A stretch of 12,105 bases of DNA from the NCBI GenBank assembly GCA_045660565.1, contig JAZRDX010000071.1, forward strand, positions 1 to 12,105. Reading direction: 5' to 3'. This document shows, piece by piece, positions 1 to 7,053 of the stretch; position 1 is the stretch's first letter, and each line of letters starts with the position of its first letter. This DNA is from SIG673 sp045660565 (GTDB lineage: Bacteria > Bacillota > Clostridia > Oscillospirales > CAG-272). The notes below the pieces were generated by a model that did not search any database, had not been told where the DNA came from, and saw only the letters and a list, made by a program, of their open reading frames with translations. Both the position numbers and the translations under genes were made by a program.

Positions 1-141
1 AGTGAGTTTGGTGTTTCCGCTACGAATCAACCCCATTTTAAGGTGGTCGATTGAGAGATATGGGTATTTATATTTTTCGAGCAACTTTTGAGCAAGTGCA
101 GTTTTGCCTGTGTGCGATGCTCCCGTTATTAAAACAATCAT
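1..141 (-). CDS. P-loop kinase/ATPase, N-terminal fragment
   Basis: Only the first 47 codons lie in the window; the gene continues past the left edge. The protein opens with a buried beta strand (MIVLI) followed by a Walker A loop GASHTGKT at residues 7-14, then a helix and the segment YLSIDHLKMGL. This is the layout of small nucleoside or adenylate-kinase-like and zeta-toxin-like P-loop proteins, which bind ATP and phosphorylate a small molecule; the substrate cannot be told from this fragment. The start is supported by an AAGGTGAG-type ribosome-binding site just upstream and by a consensus promoter at 178-206. It appears to have its own transcript, separated from the dehydrogenase operon by a hairpin at 222-251. 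The P-loop is clear; the exact family is a guess. Confidence 0.8.
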   Translation of the reverse strand, partial: MIVLITGASHTGKTALAQKLLEKYKYPYLSIDHLKMGLIRSGNTKLT

Positions 142-177
142 TATCTCACCTTCAAATTCTTATTTATCAATGAGTTT

Positions 178-206
178 ATTATATCATATTTTTATGAATA
201 TTTCAA
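178..206 (-). promoter_or_regulatory. Sigma-A promoter of the P-loop kinase gene
   Basis: On the minus strand TTGAAA (201-206) is followed by a 17-bp spacer and a perfect TATAAT (178-183). This predicts transcription starting near 170, with a leader of about 30 nt before the ATG at 141. Spacing and both hexamers fit the housekeeping consensus. Confidence 0.85.
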
Positions 207-338
207 CCGTTTAAAGCCATAAGGGCTGACAGAAAACAATCTGTCAGCCCTCGCTGCGTTACACCGTTTGTGCTTTTTCTTTCCGAAAGCAATTTCCGCT
301 TTTACGGTTTTTATCAGCTCCGCAAGCTTATCCTGCAT
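192..338 (-). other. Coding-like stretch behind the dehydrogenase, possible gene remnant
   Basis: Just after the dehydrogenase stop (379-381), a shifted minus-strand frame is open from about 399 down to a TAA at 192-194. From an ATG at 338 it gives 48 aa beginning MQDKLAELIKTVKAEIAFGK, a lysine-rich amphipathic helix with codon use like its neighbours. The ATG has no properly spaced ribosome-binding site (an AGGA abuts it), and the frame runs through the terminator hairpin at 222-251, so an intact gene is unlikely. It may be a decayed gene, or a C-terminal extension of the dehydrogenase lost through a slip near the GGG at about 390. I do not recognise the sequence. Confidence 0.2.
222..251 (-). 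terminator. Hairpin behind the permease-dehydrogenase operon
   Basis: A perfect 11-bp inverted repeat, AGGGCTGACAG / CTGTCAGCCCT, encloses an 8-nt loop. It lies between the end of the dehydrogenase gene and the promoter of the kinase gene, where a terminator is expected. The tail on the minus strand (TATGGCTTTAAA) is only weakly U-rich, so termination may be inefficient or factor-assisted. Confidence 0.6.
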
Positions 339-378
339 TCCTACCGTGTCTTTGCGTACACATTCCTTTAAATACGTT

Positions 379-1170
379 TTATCTTCTACCCGACTTGTCT
401 TTTAAATCTCCGTACACGGGAGTCGCAAGTCCGAATCCGCCGGAAACAGTAAGAATCTGTCCCGTTGTATACGCTGAATCGTCGCTTGCAAAATACACTG
501 CTGCCGCGGCAATTTCCTTCGGAAATCCCATTCGACCGAGAGGAGTATGCTTTAAAAACAGCGCTCGGAAATCCTCGGACAGTTTTTCCTTTACCGCGTC
601 GGTTGCTGTCATTCCGGGTAGTACGGCATTACATCTGATTTTGTGTTTTGCCTCATGCACAGCGATAAGCTTGGTCAAATAATTAATAGCCGCTTTTGAA
701 GTTCCGTAAGCGATCTGCGAAATATCGGGAACGCTGCCGCCTACCGAGGAGATATTGATAATGCTACCGCCGTTTGTCATATATCCGAGCACCGCTTTGC
801 TTGCCATAAACACACTTCTTAAATTGAGCGTAACCGTATCTATAAAAACGTCGGTATCGGTGTTTGCTAGATCAAGATCACGCTTCGGATCGGACGTTCC
901 GAAGTTGTTAACAAGCACGTCTATTCTTCCTTCGTTTTTCGCAACTGTCTCTGCCATAGAGGTATAGGATTCGGGAACACCTGCGTCGTTATATACGCAT
1001 TTTACCTTGAATCCTTCATTACTTAGAAGAGCGGCTTCCTTTTCCGCTCTTTCAAGATTTCTTGCCGCCATATAGACTACCGCGCCTTCCTTTGCGCAGG
1101 CCTCCGTAACGGCAAGCCCTATTCCTCTTGTAGAGGCTGTTACTATTACCACCTTATCCTTTAGCTTCAT
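379..1170 (-). CDS. 7-alpha-hydroxysteroid dehydrogenase-like SDR
   Basis: A 263-aa classical short-chain dehydrogenase, the family's normal length. The nucleotide loop TASTRGIG (residues 11-18) replaces the first glycine of TGxxxGxG with alanine. Arg37 at the end of strand 2 (AAR) suggests NADP(H) rather than NAD(H). NNFG is at 88-91, and the catalytic tetrad can be read as Asn116, Ser142, Tyr155 and Lys159 (YGTSK). The segments SVPDISQIAYGTSKAAI, KIRCNAVLPG and DDSAYTTGQI...SGGFGLATP resemble, from memory, the clostridial NADP-dependent 7-alpha-hydroxysteroid dehydrogenases of C. sardiniense/absonum, which oxidise the 7-alpha-hydroxyl of cholate and chenodeoxycholate in the cytosol. The start overlaps the end of the upstream permease by 17 bp, with an AAAGGA site inside the permease gene, so translation is probably coupled. 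SDR assignment is certain; the steroid substrate is inferred. A generic 3-oxoacyl-reductase-like enzyme is the main alternative. Confidence 0.88.
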   Translation of the reverse strand: MKLKDKVVIVTASTRGIGLAVTEACAKEGAVVYMAARNLERAEKEAALLSNEGFKVKCVYNDAGVPESYTSMAETVAKNEGRIDVLVNNFGTSDPKRDLDLANTDTDVFIDTVTLNLRSVFMASKAVLGYMTNGGSIINISSVGGSVPDISQIAYGTSKAAINYLTKLIAVHEAKHKIRCNAVLPGMTATDAVKEKLSEDFRALFLKHTPLGRMGFPKEIAAAAVYFASDDSAYTTGQILTVSGGFGLATPVYGDLKDKSGRR

Positions 1171-2581
1171 TTATAATTTCCTTTCTCCTGTCAATTTTAG
1201 GCAATAAACCAACTGTTATTAGTCCGGCGACAACACAGACGATTTCTGTTATCGCCAGCAATCTTACCGAACCTACAGCCGCAGAAATTTCATCAAATCC
1301 CATATCAATTCTTGCCGTTACTTGATTTGTAAACAACGGTACGAAAACAGCAACGCCGAAGGGGGCGGCAAGATCTCGGAAAAGTCCGTAGGTTCCCGTG
1401 GCGGCGCCTGCTTTTTTCGCTGAAATTCCAGAAAGCACAACCTTAATAAAAATCGTAGCGTTAGCGCCGAGCCCGAATCCGAGAAAACCGAGAGAGGCGG
1501 CCAAAAGAAAAAACGGGGTAACAGGAGAAAACAGAAGCATCAGGGCGCATCCGATTCCCGTAATAACAAAGGACACACTCAAAATCCGCTTTGGCTCAAA
1601 CCTATCCGCAAGCGGTCCGAGAAGAATAGAACCGAGAGACATTCCTATATACATTATGGATATAACGTATCCTGATATAACGGTGTTTTCGGGCTGAGTA
1701 TAGTTTACAAATACAATTACGTTCGTCATATTCGCTTGCATCAGCCCCTGTGTTAAAAAAAGCGCTACGACCGACAGAACAAATGAGCGCCGCTTCATAA
1801 AGCTACCCTGTAAAATGGGGTTCTTTGCTTTTCGTTCTGCAAGTATGAGTATGACGAGCGACAGCACAGCGGCAATTAAGACAAGCATAAAGGCGGGCGA
1901 GCGCCATCCGAAATTCTGACCAAATGCAGGAACACAAAGTGTTAAGCTGAAGAATATCAGCACGAAAACACTGCCAAGTCCGTCAAAGCTTGAAAGCGAT
2001 TTTTTTGAAGTCTTCCCTTCCTTATTAGTTAAAAGACACGCAAAAAAGACGACGGCAGATATAAAAACGCATATCCACATCATGACTCGCCATCCTCGAC
2101 TGTTTATAATAATTCCTCCGAGTGTGGGGCCAAATATAACGGCTGCGCTTGATATCAGCATATACAGAGAGAAGCCGCTCGAAGCCCTATCCGGCGGAAA
2201 TTCGCCGACTATATAAGCGATTACCGCGGGTAAAATCGCCGCGCTTCCGATTCCTACTACAAAACGTGCCGCAAGCATAAACCAAAGCGACGGCGCAACC
2301 GCTGTCATAATATTTCCGAAAGTAAAAATCAGGATTCCGAGAAGCAGCGTTACTCGCCTACCTATTACATCACCTATCCTTCCGAGGATTGGCGCAAAGG
2401 CGGCGGTGGAAACAGACATTGCAAGCGTTGTCCAGGTTGTATTGTTATAGTCAAGCTGAAGATCCCTGACGAATGCAGGCCCAAGAACCGTCGTAAATCC
2501 GCCGATAATACCTATAAGAAACGCCGCAAGCGCATAAGGAATGAACCCCCAGAGATAAGATTTAGAATTCCTTCTTTCCAT
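1154..2581 (-). CDS. BaiG-like major facilitator transporter (14 TM)
   Basis: A 475-aa integral membrane protein of the major facilitator superfamily, DHA2-like 14-helix type. Helices fall near residues 13-34, 50-68, 77-95, 101-125, 139-160, 164-184, 202-222, 229-249, 266-290, 303-323, 332-352, 356-380, 400-417 and 441-462. Motif A reads GRIGDVIGRR (67-76) between helices 2 and 3, and motif C reads GPTLGG (151-156). The stretches DYNNTTW, LTQGLMQANMTNVIVF, IMYIGMSLGS and GTYGLFRD resemble, from memory, the bile-acid permease BaiG of Clostridium scindens, a proton-coupled importer of similar size and topology. The ATG follows AAGGAG at a 5-nt spacing. It is first in a two-gene operon with a 7-alpha-HSDH-like enzyme, which supports bile acid as cargo. 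A multidrug exporter is the alternative. Family certain, substrate inferred. Confidence 0.88.
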   Translation of the reverse strand: MERRNSKSYLWGFIPYALAAFLIGIIGGFTTVLGPAFVRDLQLDYNNTTWTTLAMSVSTAAFAPILGRIGDVIGRRVTLLLGILIFTFGNIMTAVAPSLWFMLAARFVVGIGSAAILPAVIAYIVGEFPPDRASSGFSLYMLISSAAVIFGPTLGGIIINSRGWRVMMWICVFISAVVFFACLLTNKEGKTSKKSLSSFDGLGSVFVLIFFSLTLCVPAFGQNFGWRSPAFMLVLIAAVLSLVILILAERKAKNPILQGSFMKRRSFVLSVVALFLTQGLMQANMTNVIVFVNYTQPENTVISGYVISIMYIGMSLGSILLGPLADRFEPKRILSVSFVITGIGCALMLLFSPVTPFFLLAASLGFLGFGLGANATIFIKVVLSGISAKKAGAATGTYGLFRDLAAPFGVAVFVPLFTNQVTARIDMGFDEISAAVGSVRLLAITEIVCVVAGLITVGLLPKIDRRKEIINEAKG

Positions 2582-2634
2582 AATATCTCCTTATATAATC
2601 ATTGTCGTTTAGTAGTATGCCCATTTTTCCGTAA

Positions 2635-2663
2635 ATTATATTGCGAAAAAACAAGAGCGTTAC
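2635..2663 (-). promoter_or_regulatory. Possible weak promoter of the permease-dehydrogenase operon
   Basis: In the AT-rich spacer before the permease, a perfect TATAAT (2635-2640, minus strand) has only GTAACG at the -35 position (2658-2663, 17-bp spacer). A poor -35 box suggests low basal output or dependence on an activator. An imperfect AATAT-AGTA-ATATT element lies a little further upstream. Weak evidence overall. Confidence 0.35.
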
Positions 2664-2742
2664 GGCAGAATATTACTATATTAGCTATTTTAAAGAAATA
2701 AGAAGACAATTTAATGTAACGTGCATAATTTTCAGTATAAAC

Positions 2743-2775
2743 AAATCCCCCGTTCCGTAATGGAACGGGGGATTT
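2743..2775 (-). terminator. Intrinsic terminator of the NAD operon
   Basis: A perfect 14-bp stem, AAATCCCCCGTTCC / GGAACGGGGGATTT, with a 5-nt loop begins 5 bp past the stop of the HD-domain gene. The minus-strand transcript continues into GTTTATAC. It closes the five-gene nad operon and insulates it from the permease operon. Confidence 0.85.
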
Positions 2776-2779
2776 AAGA

Positions 2780-3373
2780 TTACTCATCTATGATATTTCC
2801 CTCTTTTACGTTTTTGTTTATCAGCTCTTCCGTGTATTTCCATATTGCATCAGAGCCCAAACGTGATGACTGCTGTCTGCCAACAACCTTGGATTTTGTT
2901 ACCTTATGCTCGCGCCAATCCGCACCGCCGTTGGAGTTGTTAAGCAGCAGAGGTTGAAAATTATCCATTACCTTTGCAAAACGCGCTTCGGGAGACTTCC
3001 CGGCTTCGAATTCCTCGAAAAGCGCTGAAAGCTCATCGCGCTGATCATCGGGAAGCATACCGAAAATTCTGTCGGCTGCCTTTTCCTCTCGCTCCTTTTG
3101 CGTTTCCAACGCCTTGGTATCGTAGGCATAGGTATCACCCGCGTCAATCTCTACGATATCGTGAATGAGTGCCATCATCATTGCCTTGGCAATATCAAAA
3201 TCCTCGTTGGCATACTCCTTCATAAGATATACCATCATAGCCATGTGCCAGGCGTGCTCCGCATCGTTTTCCCGTCTGCCGTGCCCGCTGAGATGAGTTT
3301 GACGCAAAATGTTCTTTTCCTTGTCGGCTTCAAGAATAAAGGTGAGCTGTTTTTCAAATCTTTCTCTGTTCAT
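2780..3373 (-). CDS. HD-domain 5'-nucleotidase, YfbR/HDDC2-like
   Basis: A 197-aa HD-superfamily metal-dependent phosphohydrolase. The metal ligands are visible in order: His40 (NDAEH), His71-Asp72 (ALIHD) and Asp137 (VMDNFQP), with IDAGD at 76-80. The stretch LPDDQRDELSALFEEFE followed by SPEARFAKVMD is typical of the YfbR/HDDC2 branch, whose characterised members remove phosphate from deoxynucleoside 5'-monophosphates. It should be a soluble cytosolic enzyme. It is the last gene of the nad operon, starting 13 bp after niaR, with the terminator right behind it. A role with nicotinate or NAD-derived mononucleotides is therefore possible but rests on context only. The fold is secure; the natural substrate is open. 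Confidence 0.88.
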   Translation of the reverse strand: MNRERFEKQLTFILEADKEKNILRQTHLSGHGRRENDAEHAWHMAMMVYLMKEYANEDFDIAKAMMMALIHDIVEIDAGDTYAYDTKALETQKEREEKAADRIFGMLPDDQRDELSALFEEFEAGKSPEARFAKVMDNFQPLLLNNSNGGADWREHKVTKSKVVGRQQSSRLGSDAIWKYTEELINKNVKEGNIIDE

Positions 3374-3386
3374 AGGTCATTCACCG

Positions 3387-3911
3387 TTATATTTCGGGAG
3401 CAATATATTTTTTCTCGTTTAGCGCGGCTCCTATTTGGTTTAAAACTTCTTCGTTTTCCGCGCGGACGGTGTGATAGTGGTATCCGCCCGTTATGTGCAT
3501 AAGCTCTACCGACTTCCCCGACCGCACGCTCTCGATAAACTGCTCGATTTGAGAGCGCGATGAGATATTCAGCTTCGCTTCCATTTTTCCGTATGCCTTA
3601 TGCCAAACGTAAACGTCGGCAACAATGCCGCCGAGGTCGATAATTGTCTTTAATTCGTCCTCGGTCTGTTCCGTGGTGTGGAATAGCTTGAAAACTCTTT
3701 CTTTAATAGGAGATGACCTGATAACGTAGCCTGAATTTGTGGCAAGAATATCGTTGCCCTGCTCCTTCAAAATCGAAATATCGCGCACAATGATCTGACG
3801 GGACACTCCGTACTTTTCCGAAAGCTCGTTTCCCGAAATCGGTCTTTTCTCCGACAAAAGCAAATCCACTATGCTCTTTCTTCTTTCGTTTGACTTCATT
3901 ACTTCTACCAT
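3387..3911 (-). CDS. niaR: NiaR-type NAD biosynthesis repressor
   Basis: A 174-aa transcription factor with an N-terminal winged helix (about residues 8-62; SGNELSEKYGVSRQIIVRDI is the recognition region) and a C-terminal 3H domain. The 3H metal-site residues map to His78, Glu86, His145 and His147 (TGGYHYH). Their spacing matches the His-Glu-His-His nickel site I recall from the Thermotoga maritima homologue. NiaR proteins repress nicotinate uptake and NAD synthesis genes when nicotinate is available. It lies 9 bp downstream of nadC, so it should regulate its own operon. The start is uncertain: ATG 3911 has a poor ribosome-binding site, while an in-frame ATG at 3899 (residue 5, MKSNERRK) follows GGTAGAAG and is equally plausible. 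Confidence 0.93.
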   Translation of the reverse strand: MVEVMKSNERRKSIVDLLLSEKRPISGNELSEKYGVSRQIIVRDISILKEQGNDILATNSGYVIRSSPIKERVFKLFHTTEQTEDELKTIIDLGGIVADVYVWHKAYGKMEAKLNISSRSQIEQFIESVRSGKSVELMHITGGYHYHTVRAENEEVLNQIGAALNEKKYIAPEI

Positions 3912-3920
3912 TCCGTAGTT

Positions 3921-4772
3921 TTATATTGCATGAAGATTCTTTAGCGAGAGGTCAAGTATGGGAGAAGAGTGTGTCAGCGCACCGCTGGAGATGTAGTCAA
4001 CACCGATATCGACAAGTCTTGCTACGTTCTCTCTCGTTACGTTACCGCTGCACTCTGTTTCAGCCTTGCCGCGGCAAAGTTCAACAGCGGTCTTCATATC
4101 CTCAACGGTCATATTGGCAAGCATAATGTTGTCCGCACCCGCTTCAAGAGCTTCCCTCAGCATATCAAGGTTCTCTACCTCGATTTCGATCTTACGAACG
4201 AAGGGTGCGTATTCCTTTGCCATTCTGACGGCTTCCCTCACGCCGCCTGCCGCGCCGATGTGGTTGTCCTTAAGGAGAATACCGTCGCTGAGGTTATAGC
4301 GGTGGTTGTATCCGCCGCCGACCTTGACTGAGTATTTTTCGAAAATACGCATATTGGGTGTCGTCTTTCTTGTATCGAGAAGCTTTGTTTTGGTGCCCTT
4401 GAGGAGATCCGCGATCTCTCTTGTGTAGGTCGCGATACCGCTCATTCTCTGTAAATAGTTCAGCGCGGTTCTTTCACCGGAAAGAAGCACACGTATATCT
4501 CCGCGAACAAGACCGATCTTCTCGCCCTTCTTAACGGCATCGCCGTTCTTGCAGTAAAAAACGACCTCTGTCTTTTCGTCAAGAAGCTCAAATACCCTCT
4601 TGAACACCTCAAGACCTGCAATTACGCCGTCCTGCTTGCAGATGAGGTCAACCTCGCCTGCCTGATAATGAGGCATAACGGAATTGGTGGTAATGTCCTC
4701 GCTTGTGATGTCTTCGCGCAGAGCCTGCAAAATCAGCTCGTCGGCATTCATTTTCATGGTGATATTATTCAT
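3921..4772 (-). CDS. nadC: Quinolinate phosphoribosyltransferase (decarboxylating)
   Basis: A 283-aa cytosolic enzyme, normal length, that converts quinolinate and PRPP to nicotinate mononucleotide, CO2 and pyrophosphate: the third step of NAD synthesis. Signatures are SGERTALNYLQRMSGIAT (98-115), LDTRKTTPNMR (132-142), KVGGGYNHRYNLSD (150-163), LLKDNHIG (166-173), EIEVE (196-200) and SSGALTHS (262-269). One oddity: the family's IMLDN motif reads IMLAN, so the acidic residue corresponding to Asp222 of the M. tuberculosis enzyme is Ala219. Its partner Glu198 is kept, and the 21-residue spacing matches. The start overlaps the end of nadB by 8 bp (ATGAATAA) and follows AAAGGAG by 9 nt, so the two are probably translationally coupled. 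Confidence 0.96.
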   Translation of the reverse strand: MNNITMKMNADELILQALREDITSEDITTNSVMPHYQAGEVDLICKQDGVIAGLEVFKRVFELLDEKTEVVFYCKNGDAVKKGEKIGLVRGDIRVLLSGERTALNYLQRMSGIATYTREIADLLKGTKTKLLDTRKTTPNMRIFEKYSVKVGGGYNHRYNLSDGILLKDNHIGAAGGVREAVRMAKEYAPFVRKIEIEVENLDMLREALEAGADNIMLANMTVEDMKTAVELCRGKAETECSGNVTRENVARLVDIGVDYISSGALTHSSPILDLSLKNLHAI

Positions 4773-6042
4773 GGCTTAGTTTCTCCTTTTCGATTGCCGC
4801 AAGAACGGCGGCTTTATATTCTTCTTTGTAGTTTTCGTATTTCTTTTCGTCGACGGTAATTTCGGTGTCTTTTGAAAGCGACGTGTATTCTTCAATGATA
4901 TGACGCGCCGCGCGCTTTGCAAATACAAGGCTTTCAAGAAGAGAGTTGCTTGCGAGGCGGTTTCTACCGTGAACGCCGTTGCAAGCCGTCTCACCCGCCG
5001 CATACAGACGGTCCATCGAGGTCTTGCTGTATCTGTCAACGTCTATACCCCCCATAAAATAGTGTTGGGACGGAACTACCGGGATAGGCTCCTTCGTTGC
5101 GTCGTAGCCTTCGTCAAGGCAACGCTGATAGATGTTCGGGAAGTGTGTCTTGATTTCTTCCTCGGGAATGGGAGCCATTGAGAGCCAAACGTGCTTTGTG
5201 CCTTCCTTTTTCATTTCCGCAAAGATTGCGTTTGCCACCACGTCGCGGGGCAGAAGCTCGTTGACAAAGCGTTCTCCCTTGGAGTTAAGCAGGATAGCTC
5301 CTTCTCCGCGAACCGATTCGGAAATGAGGAACTCTCTGTTTACCTCTTTTTCGGTGTAAAGCGTGGTAGGGTGTATCTGAATATAGTCTATATGCTGAAG
5401 CCTTATACCGTATTTAAGAGCGAGCGCAATAGAATCACCGGTCAGGTGCTTATAGTTTGTTGAATGCTCGAAAATACCGCCGATGCCGCCCGTGGCGAGA
5501 ACGGTGTAGTCAGCCTCGATAGCAGAGTAAACGCCGTTTTCATCGTGCCCGATGATACCGTGGCACTCGTTCCCCTCGCAGATAAGGTCAACCATCGTGT
5601 AGTTTTCAATAATGGTGATATTCTCTCTCATTCTTGCGGTTTCCAGCAGATGAGACGTAATCTCCTTACCTGTTTCGTCCTCGTGGAAAAGGATTCTGGG
5701 CTGTGAGTGAGCGCCCTCTCGCGTGTATGTGAATTTCTCTCCGTTCTTTTCAAATCGCACCCCGAAGGATATGAGATCGGAAATGACCTCTTGAGAGGAA
5801 TGTATCATTATGTGGACAGAATCGGGATTGTTTTCATAGTGTCCTGCCTTCATCGTATCCTCATAGAAGGCATCATAGTCGTTCTCATCGCGCAGTACAC
5901 AGATACCGCCTTGGGCGAGATAGGAGTCGCTTCTGCGAGCCTTATTTTTTGTTACTATTATTATATTTTTTTCTTTCGGCAAATTCAGGGCGCAGTATAA
6001 ACCCGCCACACCGCTGCCGACAATTACAATATCCGCTTTCAT
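4765..6042 (-). CDS. nadB: L-aspartate oxidase
   Basis: A 425-aa FAD enzyme that oxidises L-aspartate to iminoaspartate, the first step of de novo NAD synthesis. It shows the dinucleotide loop GSGVAG (9-14), SDSYLAQGG (38-46), ATGGIGG (183-189), IQIHPTTL (221-228), SVRGEGAIL (243-251), LPRDVV (264-269), HYFMGG (327-332) and the flavin/substrate block AAGETACNGVHGRNRLASNS (348-367). It is about 110 residues shorter than the E. coli enzyme and lacks most of the C-terminal helical domain, as I recall for many Firmicute versions. The start lies 4 bp after nadA; AGGTAGG overlapping the nadA stop serves as ribosome-binding site. Its unstable product must pass to NadA, which fits the tight gene coupling. 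Confidence 0.95.
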   Translation of the reverse strand: MKADIVIVGSGVAGLYCALNLPKEKNIIIVTKNKARRSDSYLAQGGICVLRDENDYDAFYEDTMKAGHYENNPDSVHIMIHSSQEVISDLISFGVRFEKNGEKFTYTREGAHSQPRILFHEDETGKEITSHLLETARMRENITIIENYTMVDLICEGNECHGIIGHDENGVYSAIEADYTVLATGGIGGIFEHSTNYKHLTGDSIALALKYGIRLQHIDYIQIHPTTLYTEKEVNREFLISESVRGEGAILLNSKGERFVNELLPRDVVANAIFAEMKKEGTKHVWLSMAPIPEEEIKTHFPNIYQRCLDEGYDATKEPIPVVPSQHYFMGGIDVDRYSKTSMDRLYAAGETACNGVHGRNRLASNSLLESLVFAKRAARHIIEEYTSLSKDTEITVDEKKYENYKEEYKAAVLAAIEKEKLSHE

Positions 6043-6046
6043 TTAT

Positions 6047-6946
6047 TTACCTACCTAATTCAAGCATTTTGCTGAGAGGCTTCCAAGCGTTCACCGCAAC
6101 CGCCTCGTCTACAAAAACCTCTTTATCCTCTTTTTCCAGAACGGAAAGGATATTTTTAAGAGTGCTCAGCTTCATATCAGCGCAGCATGGGTGCGGGTTG
6201 GGATAGTAAAACCTCTTTCCGGGATTATCCGAAATCAGCTTATAATCCACCCCGTCCTCGGTACAAATGATAAATTCGTCAAGAGGACTGCTTGCTGCGT
6301 AAGCGATAAGCTCCGCCGTGCTTCCTATGTAATCTGAAATTTCAAGAAGCTCGGGCTCACATTCCGGGTGAATGAGAACAGGAGCATTCGGGTGCATCTT
6401 TTTCTGTGCCAGAAGCTGCTCCTTGGTGATAGATGCGTGGATCGGACAGTAGCCGTCGTTTATGACAATATTCTTTTCGGGTACCTGCGAGGCTACGTAC
6501 TGTCCGAGGTTTCTGTCGGGAATAAAGAAGATGTTCTTGTTCGGAAGTGCCCTGACGATTTTAATCGCGTTTGATGAGGTTACGCAAACGTCGCTCTGAC
6601 ATTTCAGCTCCGCCGTGGAGTTTATGTAACAAACGACCGCGAGATCCTCATACTTCTCTCTCATCTTCTGAATCAGTCCCGGTTTCACCATATGCGCCAT
6701 CGGGCAGTCTGCCGTAAGATCCGGCATCAGTACCTTCTTGTCGGGATTTAATATCTTAGCGCTCTCTCCCATAAAGGAGACTCCGCAGAAAACGATGATG
6801 TCTGCCGTGCTTTTTTTTGCGATCTTCGCAAGGTAGAATGAGTCGCCAACGTAGTCTGCTACTTCCTGCGCCTCGGCAGGTGCATAGTAATGCGCAAGGA
6901 TCACCGCGTTCTTTTCTTTCTTAAGCTGCAATATTTTTTCTTTCAT
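6047..6946 (-). CDS. nadA: Quinolinate synthase (4Fe-4S)
   Basis: A 299-aa iron-sulfur enzyme that condenses iminoaspartate with dihydroxyacetone phosphate to quinolinate. Typical motifs are AHYYAPAEAQEVADYVGDS (18-36), FCGVSFMGESAKILNP (53-68), DLTADCPMA (76-84), CYINSTAELK (106-115) and FIPDRNLGQYVA (141-152). The three cluster cysteines are most likely Cys81, Cys167 (GYCPIH) and Cys255 (CADMK; Cys254 is adjacent). The cluster makes the enzyme oxygen-sensitive, consistent with an anaerobic host. It is the first gene of the operon; the ATG follows AAAGG by a short spacer and sits about 40 nt past the predicted transcription start. Confidence 0.96.
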   Translation of the reverse strand: MKEKILQLKKEKNAVILAHYYAPAEAQEVADYVGDSFYLAKIAKKSTADIIVFCGVSFMGESAKILNPDKKVLMPDLTADCPMAHMVKPGLIQKMREKYEDLAVVCYINSTAELKCQSDVCVTSSNAIKIVRALPNKNIFFIPDRNLGQYVASQVPEKNIVINDGYCPIHASITKEQLLAQKKMHPNAPVLIHPECEPELLEISDYIGSTAELIAYAASSPLDEFIICTEDGVDYKLISDNPGKRFYYPNPHPCCADMKLSTLKNILSVLEKEDKEVFVDEAVAVNAWKPLSKMLELGR

Positions 6947-6988
6947 GTCAACCTTTCCTTACTGCCTAATAACTGTTTAACTATTACT

Positions 6989-7017
6989 ATTATACACCTT
7001 TTGTTTCCACCTGTCAA
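6989..7017 (-). promoter_or_regulatory. Consensus promoter of the nadABC-niaR operon
   Basis: On the minus strand a perfect TTGACA (7012-7017), a 17-bp spacer and a perfect TATAAT (6989-6994) form an ideal sigma-A promoter. So strong a core promoter fits control by a repressor, here NiaR. The leader before nadA (about 6947-6982) contains GTTAAAC and repeated AATAGT units in which an operator could lie. Confidence 0.9.
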
Positions 7018-7024
7018 TATAAGC

Positions 7025-7053
7025 TGTAAACATTTATGATGCGACAATTTACA
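7025..7053. promoter_or_regulatory. Possible operator upstream of nadA (TGTAAA-N17-TTTACA)
   Basis: An inverted repeat, TGTAAA and TTTACA separated by 17 bp, lies 7 bp upstream of the nad -35 box. Two further TTGTAAA copies follow at 7081-7087 and 7094-7100. Position and symmetry suggest a binding site, possibly for NiaR, but I cannot match it to a known NiaR motif with certainty. An overlapping hairpin (AAAACCG 7086-7092 / CGGTTTT 7114-7120) is weak. I see no other feature between 7054 and 7146. Confidence 0.35.

Noticed and set aside
2599..2787. 62-codon minus-strand open frame before the permease gene
   Set aside because: It begins inside the 3' end of the HD gene, runs through the terminator hairpin and the promoter region, has no ribosome-binding site and shows no recognisable protein character.
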